DNA of 5,813 nucleotides from Bacteroidota bacterium (GCA_008501835.1 QQUB01000398.1:1-5813); one strand, 5' to 3'; shown: positions 1 to 5,813, counted from the stretch's first letter. Notes: generated by a model not told the origin, from the letters alone. Translations and numbers: made by a program.

Positions 1-27
1 CTTAACAATTTTTGAACCCGCGATAAT

Positions 28-1548
28 ATGAAAAAAGTCGCTTATATAATTTCTTTCCTGGTTGTATCCATATCGTTTGGGTATTCACAAACGTTGCCAA
101 TAGATTTTGAGGAGCGTATCACAAGGAATGATTTTTTTAGTTTCGCAGGTGCAGTAACAGAGGTTATTGTCAACCCTCAAGTTGATAGTAGTAATGCCAG
201 TGCTACAGTTGCCAGATTAATCAGAAATGGGGGAGCAGTTTTTGCGGGAAGTAAATTGACGCTTAAAGAGAACCTTGATTTTTCTGAAAATCCCATTATT
301 TCGATGAAGGTCTGGACTGTTGCCCCGGCAGGAACGGTGATCAAGATGAAACTGGAAGGGTTTGGGGAGACTTACCGGGATGTTGTGACTACAGTTTCCG
401 GGGAGTGGGAAACTTTGAGGTGGGATTTTACCGGGCAACCGACTAATTTTAATTCGCTTGTTTTCATGTTTGATTTTGGGAATATGGGAGATGGTTCTGA
501 ATCATCCGTTTTTCTTTTTGATGATATTGAACAAGTGGGAGGGGGCCTTAGAATAGATTGGCCTGTTGACTTTGAGGATCCAAAAGTAAATTATTCCATG
601 CATGATTTTGGAGGCAATATTTCCTCCTTGACAAAAGATCCCAATGGTTCGGATAATCTGGTAATGAAGGTTGTTAAAAGTGAGACTGCTCAACCCTGGG
701 CCGGAACTACCATCGGTTCCTTTTCAGGTTTTGCCAGTAATATTCCCTTATCCTTGTCAGAGCCGAAAATATTGGTAAAGGTTTGGTCGCCCCATGCAGA
801 TATTCCCATTCGACTAAAAGTAGAAAATTCAAATGACCCAGATCAATCTTGTGAAACAGAAACCCGCACGACCGTTGCTGGAAAATGGGAAACCCTTGAA
901 TTTAATTTTCTTAGACATGTATTAAAAACGACCTCATTAAAGACCGGAATAGAAAAAGGTTTTGGCTTTAATAAAGCATCAATCTTTTTTAATTACGGTA
1001 CTGACGGAAAGGCAAGCGGGGAGCGTATATATTATTTTGATGATGTAGAGTTTGTCAATATCAATATGACCCTGAACGACATTGAAAATCTTAAAAGGGA
1101 ATATGAGAGTCAGATAAAATTGGAACGGTTTGTCCTGTTGACGATAATGGTGTTTTTGATCTCCGGATTTGGTTTTTACATCTGGTCTCTGCATCGAAAA
1201 CATAAAAACGTAGAGGAAAAATTGAATCTCGAAATTTTAGGATATAAGGAAAAACTGGCTACCCAATCTCTGGGGTCAATGGAGAACCGACAAAAAATCG
1301 CCCTGGATAAAGATAAAATTGAAAAAGAGATCGACGCAAAAATCGGAGAGACTTCCTGGATGATTTTAAACCTTCTTGTAGAAGACCCTGCAATTGGAAA
1401 CAAAGAAATCGCTAAAAAGGTATCCTTAAGCCTTGAAGGTGTTAGTTCTTCCCTCAGGAGAATGTATTCTGTATTCGGGCTCAAATCAAGAGGAAATAAG
1501 AAAGTCGCATTAGTGATGAAAATCATGCAGATCCTGATAGATAAGTAA
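28..1548 (+). CDS. Membrane-anchored LuxR-like regulator with two periplasmic carbohydrate-binding-like modules
   Basis: Probable one-component transcription regulator of 506 residues. Residues 1-20 form a signal peptide (MKK, hydrophobic core, likely cut at GYS|Q). Two related modules follow, about 24-168 and 178-343. Each opens with an (I/P)-DFE-like strand, has a central KVW strand and a G-(E/K)-WETL motif, and closes with an FDD(I/V)E strand. Residues 368-386 are a single transmembrane helix followed by basic HRKHK, which puts the C-terminus in the cytoplasm. Charged heptad-like stretches at 349-367 and 390-437 suggest a coiled coil for dimerisation. Residues 440-506 resemble a LuxR/GerE helix-turn-helix: NKEIAKKVSLS, then a recognition helix, then FGLKSR. 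The architecture parallels Bacteroidota sensors that join an extracellular sensor to a LuxR domain through one helix. No kinase or receiver domain is present. The ATG at 28 fits the signal peptide; no Shine-Dalgarno is seen. Glycan as ligand is inference from the modules. An Lrp-like winged helix is an alternative for the C-terminus. Confidence 0.85.
   Translation: MKKVAYIISFLVVSISFGYSQTLPIDFEERITRNDFFSFAGAVTEVIVNPQVDSSNASATVARLIRNGGAVFAGSKLTLKENLDFSENPIISMKVWTVAPAGTVIKMKLEGFGETYRDVVTTVSGEWETLRWDFTGQPTNFNSLVFMFDFGNMGDGSESSVFLFDDIEQVGGGLRIDWPVDFEDPKVNYSMHDFGGNISSLTKDPNGSDNLVMKVVKSETAQPWAGTTIGSFSGFASNIPLSLSEPKILVKVWSPHADIPIRLKVENSNDPDQSCETETRTTVAGKWETLEFNFLRHVLKTTSLKTGIEKGFGFNKASIFFNYGTDGKASGERIYYFDDVEFVNINMTLNDIENLKREYESQIKLERFVLLTIMVFLISGFGFYIWSLHRKHKNVEEKLNLEILGYKEKLATQSLGSMENRQKIALDKDKIEKEIDAKIGETSWMILNLLVEDPAIGNKEIAKKVSLSLEGVSSSLRRMYSVFGLKSRGNKKVALVMKIMQILIDK
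1129..1185 (+). other. Transmembrane segment of the regulator
   Basis: Residues 368-386 are an uninterrupted run of hydrophobic and aromatic residues, starting at FVLLTIMVF and ending near YIW. It lies between a Lys/Glu-rich stretch and the basic HRKHK. With the N-terminal signal peptide this predicts the sensor modules in the periplasm and the DNA-binding domain in the cytoplasm. Confidence 0.85.
1345..1545 (+). other. LuxR/GerE-like helix-turn-helix coding region
   Basis: Residues 440-506. NKEIA at 458-462 matches the (S)NKEIA signature of LuxR-type domains. SLEGVSSSLRRMY at 468-480 occupies the recognition-helix place, and FGLKSR at 483-488 matches the usual LGVKSR-type end. The family's T-V-x-x-H pattern in the recognition helix is replaced by G-V-S-S-S, and the usual TPRE start is not recognisable, so this is a divergent member. 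DNA binding is inferred. Confidence 0.7.
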
Positions 1549-1573
1549 GCACGTATTCTTGTGAAATGACCGA

Positions 1574-1585
1574 ACGGATATCCGT
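1574..1585. promoter_or_regulatory. 12-base perfect palindrome, possible operator
   Basis: ACGGATATCCGT is identical to its reverse complement and starts 26 bases after the regulator's stop codon. A dyad is the kind of site a dimeric LuxR-type protein would bind, and the adjacent gene encodes one. One such palindrome is not rare by chance in a few kilobases, so the operator role is only a suggestion. Confidence 0.25.
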
Positions 1586-1614
1586 GCAATTAGAATTTTG
1601 TAATAAATGCACGG
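1582..1614 (+). terminator. Hairpin after the regulator gene, possible weak terminator
   Basis: CCGTGCA (1582-1588) pairs with TGCACGG (1608-1614). The inner ATTA (1589-1592) pairs with TAAT (1601-1604), leaving an 8-base loop and a three-A bulge. No T-tract follows, so it is not a classic intrinsic terminator. It could instead be an mRNA 3'-end structure. Its left arm shares CCGT with the palindrome just upstream, so the two structures are mutually exclusive in RNA. Confidence 0.3.
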
Positions 1615-1636
1615 GATTATACATCCATTGTTATTA

Positions 1637-1670
1637 TTTGGGTATATAATTTTATAACAGAATAAACTTG
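1637..1670 (+). promoter_or_regulatory. Candidate Bacteroidota-type promoter for the downstream gene
   Basis: TTTG at 1637-1640 is followed after 22 bases by TAAACTTG at 1663-1670, one mismatch from the TAnnTTTG -7 element. The Flavobacterium-type spacing between elements is known to be flexible. Transcription would start about 95 bases before the ATG at 1772. This is a short, degenerate match and could be chance. Confidence 0.3.
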
Positions 1671-1771
1671 GCTATTCTATCAAATACCACATACACCGTT
1701 GCTCTGGTGACGAACAGCAATCCAATCTCTTGGTAGACTAATTTGCATTATGATTACTTAAAAAATGTATT

Positions 1772-4651
1772 ATGAAAAAGATTTTACTATTTACTTTTTG
1801 TTTGCTTGCAGTATGGGGTTACGCAAGTGAAACACGCGTCTCAATTGATGGAGATGAAACCTCTTTTTTAGGCTTGATGGAATCTGCAGAATCACCTGAA
1901 GATGTGAATGCAAACATTACTTTTTGCGTCGATCTTTCTTGCTTTATTGCAACAGATGCTGTAGCAATAGCCGGAACTTTTAATGAATGGAACCCCGGGA
2001 TTAATTTTATGTCTGATCCCGATGGGGATAAAATTTATTGTACAACAATAAGTATGCCTGATGGCCCACAGGAGTACAAATTTTTCTTTGCCCAGGAGCA
2101 ATGGGAAGACCTTACTCCGGGTGATCCTTGTACGGTTACCAATTTCGGATTTACCAACAGAATCATCAACGTAATTCCTGGTGTCCCTCAGACCGTAACC
2201 TACGGTTGGGAGACCTGCGAATCAAGCTGTGCTGCAGCAACAACCACTGATGTCACTTTTTGCGTTGACCTGTCTTGTTTTATTGCAACAGATGCGGTAG
2301 CGATAGCCGGATCCTTTAATGGATGGAACCCGGGGGTGAATTTCATGTCAGATCCTGATGGAGACAAGACATTTTGTACTACTATTGGGTTGCCAGCCGG
2401 TACTCATGAGTTCAAATATTTCTTTGCCCAGGAACAATGGGAAGACCTTACTCCGGGCGACCCATGTACGATGACTACCGGGCCATATACCAATCGGGTA
2501 ATTAATGTGGTGCAGGGTGTTCCTCAAACCGTTACTTACGGTTGGGAAACTTGTGAAGCGACTTGCCCTATGGAAGAAACTACTGACATTACATTCTGTG
2601 TTGATTTGTCCTGTTTCCCTGTAGCTGATGCAGTAGCGGTGGCCGGTACTTTTAATGGCTGGAGCCCTGGAGTCAATTTTATGTCCGACCCTGATGGCGA
2701 TGATATTTATTGTGTAACCGTTGGTATAACACCAGGGCAACACGAATTCAAATATTTCTTTGCCCAGCAGCAATTCGAGAATCTTATTCCGGGGGATGAT
2801 TGTACCGTTACCAATGGTGGATTTACAAATCGTGCACTTACAGTAGTTGCCGGTGTACCCCAAACCGTGACCTATGGCTGGGGAAGTTGTACTGAAGAAT
2901 GTTACACAATTCCAGAGCCGGAAGTTGCTGCTCCTTCCCCTGATCCATGTAAGAATGTCATTTCCTTGTTTAGCAATGTTTACGATGATGTGCCAGTTGA
3001 TACTTGGTTGACAGGCTGGTCACCAACCGGACCGCTTACTGATCTTCAGATACAAGGAAATGATACCAAGAAGTATGAAAATGTTTCTTTTTTGGGTATC
3101 GAAACGGTTGGGCCAAACCTCATTGATGCAACGGCCATGACCCATTTCAATATCGATATCTGGACTCCGAATATGAGTCCTTTTAGGGTGAAGCTGGTGG
3201 ATTTTGGTCCTGATGGGGTATATTCCCCATGGGCAGATGACAGTGAATTTGAATTAACTTTTTATCCAACTGCTGAAGAGTGGAATACTTATAAAATTCC
3301 ATTATCGGACTTTGTAGGATTGAATTCAGTTGAACACATAGCTCAATATATCCTTTCTGGTGAGCCTTGGGGTAGCGGAATTGTTTATGTTGACAATGTT
3401 TATTTCTCTAATGACAACCCAGTTATTCCTGTTGCCATTAATCAGGCTAATCTTCCTACATGGTGCCAGGGGGTTAAAACATTAAGAGCAAAGGTTCCTG
3501 GAATTGAAAACCTTCCACAGCCGGTGACCTTCTTATGGAGTAATGGCGCTACCGACCAGGAAATTTTAGCAACTGCCAATGGAACTTATTCGGTTGTTGT
3601 TACTGACGGTAATGGTTGCACCGGAGAGGCGTCCACACTTGTTGATGAGGATTTATCCAGCTTATTATCTGCCCATACCATTATAGTTGATGAAGAGATG
3701 GATATGATCAGTAACCTGGTGATCAGTGGTGGTGTTGGTGTTCTTGATGCAGATGAAGTATCCATTAAGAACAATTCAGATATTATGACCTTCCTGCGTT
3801 CAGCACAGGCATATGTTGATGGCACCAGTAATGTCGCGGATTATATTGAGTCTGATTCTCCGGTTTTTATTCCTCCATTTGTTGCCAATCCAAATAACGA
3901 CTATAATAATCTTACCATAACCAGTAATATGACCCTGAGTGGTTCCAATTATGGAGATGTAGTCGTTTATCCTGGTGTAACGTTGACTATTGCCAATGGA
4001 GAAATGTATATGAGGAGCCTCAAAGTTTATAAGGGAAGTACCATTATTTTTGATCAGCCAGGTAGTCTGATGATCAGAAGAAAGATGAACATCGACAATA
4101 GTGATGTAAATGTTGGTGGCCCTTCTGTAGTTGTATATGTTGGGGACAATGCTACTATTGGGCAAGGGTCTGTAGTTGAAGTTGATATTTTTGCTCCGGA
4201 AGGTTTGGAAGTTAGTGACTCAGGTGCCTCGTTCCCTACCTTTATGAACGGTCTGTTTATCTGTGGTGAATTGGAATCTGGGGATAATGTGGAATGGAAT
4301 TGGAACCCTACCTGTGGAGATGCATCAGGTCCGGAAGAAATTCCTGGTTTTGCCTCTACTATTGAAACGGAAAATCCATCAACAGTTATTACTCAAAAAA
4401 ATGACGGGCTTAATATTTATCCTAATCCTGTAGCAAATGTATTGAATATTGATTTGGAACTGGATTCCGAAAAATCAATAACGATGGATGTTGTAAATAT
4501 TAATGGCCAGGTAATTTTCAGCAGGTCTATCCTGACGGAAAGCGGTAAGCTTCAGTTGAATCTTGAACAGTTGAATGTGCCTTCAGGGTTATATATTTTG
4601 AATGTTCAGGTAGATGGAGAATTGTTTGCCAAACGATTTGTGAAAGAATAA
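1772..4651 (+). CDS. Secreted multi-modular glycan-binding-like protein with T9SS sorting domain
   Basis: A 959-residue protein with a signal peptide at 1-18 (likely cut after GYA). Three tandem modules (49-153, 161-265, 273-377) have the AGTFNxWxPG pattern of CBM48/CBM20-like starch/glycogen-binding domains. Residues 394-547 form a further beta-sandwich module, with NDTKKYEN, a DIWTPN strand and a closing VYVDNVYFSN strand, of a kind seen in Bacteroidota surface glycan proteins. Residues 556-624 look Ig/PKD- or SprB-repeat-like (LWSNGAT, GTYSVVVTDGNGC). Residues 630-850 are rich in short beta strands and resemble a solenoid. Residues 878-959 are a type A T9SS sorting domain with YPNP and a terminal KRFVKE. 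It is therefore expected to cross the outer membrane by T9SS and be surface-anchored or released. No catalytic domain is recognised, so a binding or scaffold role is inferred. The ATG at 1772 fits the signal peptide; the ATG at 1765 is out of frame. Confidence 0.9.
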   Translation: MKKILLFTFCLLAVWGYASETRVSIDGDETSFLGLMESAESPEDVNANITFCVDLSCFIATDAVAIAGTFNEWNPGINFMSDPDGDKIYCTTISMPDGPQEYKFFFAQEQWEDLTPGDPCTVTNFGFTNRIINVIPGVPQTVTYGWETCESSCAAATTTDVTFCVDLSCFIATDAVAIAGSFNGWNPGVNFMSDPDGDKTFCTTIGLPAGTHEFKYFFAQEQWEDLTPGDPCTMTTGPYTNRVINVVQGVPQTVTYGWETCEATCPMEETTDITFCVDLSCFPVADAVAVAGTFNGWSPGVNFMSDPDGDDIYCVTVGITPGQHEFKYFFAQQQFENLIPGDDCTVTNGGFTNRALTVVAGVPQTVTYGWGSCTEECYTIPEPEVAAPSPDPCKNVISLFSNVYDDVPVDTWLTGWSPTGPLTDLQIQGNDTKKYENVSFLGIETVGPNLIDATAMTHFNIDIWTPNMSPFRVKLVDFGPDGVYSPWADDSEFELTFYPTAEEWNTYKIPLSDFVGLNSVEHIAQYILSGEPWGSGIVYVDNVYFSNDNPVIPVAINQANLPTWCQGVKTLRAKVPGIENLPQPVTFLWSNGATDQEILATANGTYSVVVTDGNGCTGEASTLVDEDLSSLLSAHTIIVDEEMDMISNLVISGGVGVLDADEVSIKNNSDIMTFLRSAQAYVDGTSNVADYIESDSPVFIPPFVANPNNDYNNLTITSNMTLSGSNYGDVVVYPGVTLTIANGEMYMRSLKVYKGSTIIFDQPGSLMIRRKMNIDNSDVNVGGPSVVVYVGDNATIGQGSVVEVDIFAPEGLEVSDSGASFPTFMNGLFICGELESGDNVEWNWNPTCGDASGPEEIPGFASTIETENPSTVITQKNDGLNIYPNPVANVLNIDLELDSEKSITMDVVNINGQVIFSRSILTESGKLQLNLEQLNVPSGLYILNVQVDGELFAKRFVKE
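1916..2902 (+). repeat. Three in-frame tandem repeats of 336 bases encoding CBM48/CBM20-like modules
   Basis: Units start at 1916, 2252 and 2588, an exact period of 336 bases (112 residues); the last unit ends near 2902. Each opens with (I/V)TFCVDLSC and closes with GVPQTVTYGW plus a C-x3-C. All six cysteines per unit are in register (unit 1: 52, 57, 90, 120, 149, 153; then +112 and +224). Units 1 and 2 are the closest pair: DNA around 2087-2130 and 2423-2466 is almost identical. Unit 3 has diverged most. The conserved Trp at 73/185/297 is a candidate glycan-stacking residue. A second Trp at 111/223 is Phe at 335 in unit 3. Confidence 0.9.
2951..3412 (+). other. Fourth carbohydrate-binding-like module
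   Basis: Residues 394-547 start at VISLFSNVYDD and end at the VYVDNVYFSN strand. Recognisable elements are QGNDTKKYENVSFLGIE, the TMxHxxxDIWTPN-like stretch at 456-467, and EWNTYKIPLSDF at 503-514. I recall this pattern from Bacteroidota secreted glycan-active proteins, where it accompanies beta-glucanases; the ligand is not established here. The closing strand resembles the closing FDD(I/V)E strands of the regulator's modules, so a shared fold is likely. Confidence 0.6.
3659..4321 (+). other. Beta-solenoid-like region
   Basis: Residues 630-850 alternate short hydrophobic strands with Gly/Asn/Asp turns, for example VVYPGVTLTIANGEMYMRSL, GSTIIFDQPGSL and VVVYVGDNATIGQGS. This pattern is typical of beta-helix or polymer-like folds. 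The segment ends with paired cysteines at 831 and 848 (FICGEL, NPTCGD). The fold is inferred from the pattern; no family is assigned. Confidence 0.5.
4403..4648 (+). other. Type A T9SS C-terminal sorting domain
   Basis: Residues 878-959 contain YPNP (883-886), the middle strand VVNINGQVI, and the final SGLYILNVQVDGE...KRFVKE. This order matches the Por secretion system C-terminal sorting domain, which targets cargo through the type IX machinery and is removed on export. It is the strongest indicator of both cellular location and phylum. Confidence 0.92.
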
Positions 4652-4831
4652 TACACTGAAATTCTTTTTTAAAGAATTCAATTTATAATGAGACTTTGAT
4701 GACTCGTCATACTCCTAACGGAAAGGGTTCCTATTGGGATCAGTTATTTGGGAGTCTGGCGAGTCCATTTTTTAAGAGGGCACTCTTGGAAACTCTTTTG
4801 AGGGCATTTACATAAAAAACATTTTGGGAGG
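4652..4831. other. Intergenic region before the third gene
   Basis: 180 bases with no credible ORF. The 5' edge carries the AT-rich hairpin listed separately. Further on are an imperfect dyad ATGAC-TC-GTCAT (4699-4710), a repeated GAGTC (4752, 4761), a repeated GAGGGCA (4776 and 4800), and ACTCTT twice (4782, 4792) that can pair with AAGAG at 4774. I found no good TAnnTTTG promoter match. Confidence 0.6.
4660..4678 (+). terminator. Short AT-rich hairpin after the stop codon, possible weak terminator
   Basis: AATTCTTT (4660-4667) pairs perfectly with AAAGAATT (4671-4678) around a TTT loop, starting 9 bases after the stop codon. Placement fits a 3'-end signal. The stem has only one G-C pair and no T-tract follows, so termination is doubtful. 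Confidence 0.25.
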
Positions 4832-5813
4832 ATGGTACGGTTTCAACTTTTTCTGAAAACCCTATTGTTTGTTTGGTTATTCTATGCGCCAACATCAGTT
4901 TTGGCACAATATAGCGTAATGCAATGTCAAACAGTTACCGATGCAATTATCGATACAGACAGAAACGATTGGGCTCACGCCAATCTTCCTGTTGTCAATG
5001 AAGGGTATTTGCATAATTTTGATCCACCCACACTACCTTGTGGAATTAATAACCCTTCCATTACCTCTCTTTTGGTTGACATTGATATTACCAATATTAC
5101 CGCTTCCGGTAGTTGTACGGGGATTCCACTTTTTGGAAATGTATTGTTGAATTGTTCTCTTACCCCTCCAGGTATTTGTCCTATCATCCAGGATGTACTT
5201 ACCCCTGGATGTGGTACATTTGGAGGTGGAGCTACAGCGGTAGGAACATATTCTTTGGATATAGCAACCTGTAATGCTATAGGTATTAACGATGTCATTG
5301 GTGTTGATATAATTCCAGCGACTGACTTTTCGGGTTCTTGTCCTTCCAATGGAATGGCTATCACAGATGGTACCGTTTCTGTAACTTATAGTATTTGTCT
5401 TACATATACCTACGATCAGGCGATTCCTCCTGCTTGCGCCAATACCATTGCTTTGCCCTGTGATGATAATAATTCTTGTACCATAAATGATCAGGTAATA
5501 GTTGATGAATGTGATAATTCCATTATTTGCACTCCTTGTCAAGGTACCCCGGTAGATTGTGATACAGGTTCCACATCGACCGTTGCGTGTGATGATGGAG
5601 ATGCTTGTACGATCAATGACGTTCAGGTGATCCTGGATTGTGATGGCAGTGTATGTGTTCCATGTAAAGGCACAACAATTGATTGCGATACGGGTTCAAC
5701 TACCGTTGTTACATGCGATGATGGAAATGCCTGTACGATTAATGACGTACAGACCATCCTGGATTGTGATGGTAGTATATGTGTTCCCTGTCAGGGTACA
5801 CCGTTAGATTGTA
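4832..5813 (+). CDS. Partial secreted Cys/Asp-rich repeat protein (5' end only), adhesin-like
   Basis: The frame stays open from the ATG at 4832 to the window edge: 327 codons plus one base, so the 3' end is missing. Residues 1-25 form a signal peptide (FLKTLLFVWLFYAPTSVLA, likely cut at VLA|Q). Residues 26-209 are a beta-rich, Thr/Ile/Cys-containing head of no family I recognise. From residue 210 a repeat begins with CDDxxxCTIND and CxPCxGTxxDCDTGST elements. Such arrays occur in very long secreted proteins of Saprospiraceae-like bacteria, often ending in a gliding/T9SS-type C-terminus, which cannot be seen here. An in-frame TGA at 4799 and no other in-frame ATG after it support this start. 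GGGAGG directly abuts the ATG, too close to act as a normal ribosome-binding site. A surface-exposed structural or adhesive role is inferred. Confidence 0.8.
   Translation, partial: MVRFQLFLKTLLFVWLFYAPTSVLAQYSVMQCQTVTDAIIDTDRNDWAHANLPVVNEGYLHNFDPPTLPCGINNPSITSLLVDIDITNITASGSCTGIPLFGNVLLNCSLTPPGICPIIQDVLTPGCGTFGGGATAVGTYSLDIATCNAIGINDVIGVDIIPATDFSGSCPSNGMAITDGTVSVTYSICLTYTYDQAIPPACANTIALPCDDNNSCTINDQVIVDECDNSIICTPCQGTPVDCDTGSTSTVACDDGDACTINDVQVILDCDGSVCVPCKGTTIDCDTGSTTVVTCDDGNACTINDVQTILDCDGSICVPCQGTPLDC
5459..5813 (+). repeat. Start of a Cys/Asp-rich 42-43-residue tandem repeat array
   Basis: Unit 1 spans 5459-5587 (43 residues), unit 2 5588-5713 (42 residues), and unit 3 starts at 5714 and is cut by the window after 33 residues. 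Each full unit has six cysteines (unit 1: 210, 216, 227, 233, 236, 243; unit 2: 253, 259, 270, 275, 278, 285), and unit 3 keeps the same spacing as unit 2. Unit 1 is one residue longer, between its third and fourth cysteine, and is the most divergent. The Asp-rich CDDG(D/N)AC segment could bind a metal such as calcium; that is conjecture. Confidence 0.88.

Larger units (their letters stand above)
1549..1771. other. Intergenic region between regulator and glycan-binding protein gene
   Basis: A 223-base gap with no credible ORF on either strand. It is too long for simple translational coupling, so the downstream gene probably has its own promoter. It holds a 12-base palindrome, an overlapping hairpin and a candidate promoter, each listed separately. 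The last 12 bases before the ATG are A-rich and lack a Shine-Dalgarno, as is usual in Bacteroidota. Confidence 0.7.

Noticed and set aside
1176..1589. 137-residue open frame on the - strand over the end of the regulator gene
   Set aside because: It lies almost wholly antisense to the coiled-coil/HTH coding region. Its translation has no domain-like pattern, and the + frame explains the sequence fully.
2015..2032. EF-hand or dockerin-type calcium loop at DPDGDK in each CBM-like unit
   Set aside because: The acidic run is too short, lacks the rest of a 12-residue loop and flanking helices, and sits in a turn typical of glycogen-binding-type domains.
2348..2863. 171-residue open frame on the - strand inside the CBM-like repeats
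   Set aside because: It is antisense to the repeat array and stays open because the repeat DNA recurs with the same period. The protein is low-plausibility, with no start signal.
1772..4651. Glycoside hydrolase or other enzyme in the second gene
   Set aside because: Every segment reads as a binding, Ig-like, solenoid or sorting domain. I see no catalytic motif, though an unrecognised fold in 630-850 cannot be excluded.
4941..5150. 69-residue + strand open frame
   Set aside because: It is out of frame within the third gene, whose own frame has a signal peptide and a periodic Cys repeat. The 69-residue frame has no such signal.
5033..5542. 169-residue - strand open frame, and a second one at 4975-5364
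   Set aside because: Both are antisense to the third gene and overlap each other in different frames. Their composition looks like the reverse complement of a Thr/Asn/Ile-rich coding strand.
5459..5813. CRISPR-like or non-coding tandem repeat
   Set aside because: The units diverge mainly at codon third positions and keep the cysteine register in one open frame, so selection is at the protein level.

Overview
The window reads as a piece of a Bacteroidota chromosome, most likely a Saprospiraceae/Lewinella-like or flavobacterial marine-type organism. The grounds are a type IX secretion (T9SS) C-terminal sorting domain, large secreted multi-domain proteins, carbohydrate-binding-like modules of a style common in that phylum, moderately AT-rich DNA, and starts without a normally spaced Shine-Dalgarno. 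The Asp/Cys-rich repeats at the right end recall giant surface proteins of Saprospiraceae. That family-level guess rests on memory, not on a search.

Layout: three genes on the + strand and no convincing gene on the - strand. (1) 28-1548 encodes a 506-residue membrane protein with a signal peptide, two related beta-sandwich carbohydrate-binding-like modules outside the inner membrane, one transmembrane helix, a coiled coil and a cytoplasmic LuxR-like helix-turn-helix. I read it as a one-component, glycan-sensing transcription regulator. (2) A 223-base gap holds a 12-base perfect palindrome, an overlapping hairpin and a candidate Bacteroidota-type promoter. (3) 1772-4651 encodes a 959-residue secreted protein with three tandem 112-residue CBM48/CBM20-like modules, a further carbohydrate-binding-like module, an Ig/PKD-like segment, a beta-solenoid-like region and a type A T9SS sorting domain. 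It has no recognisable catalytic domain. (4) A 180-base gap holds a weak AT-rich hairpin and short repeats. (5) 4832 to the window end is the 5' part of a third secreted protein with a signal peptide, a beta-rich head of unknown family and the start of a Cys/Asp-rich 42-43-residue repeat array. It has no stop codon inside the window.

Working model (inference): the regulator binds a polysaccharide or its fragments in the periplasm and controls nearby genes, possibly the surface glycan-binding protein next to it. The third gene would add a surface adhesin or scaffold. No SusC/SusD pair, glycoside hydrolase, RNA gene, mobile element or CRISPR is visible, so any link to a polysaccharide-utilisation locus has to come from sequence outside the window.
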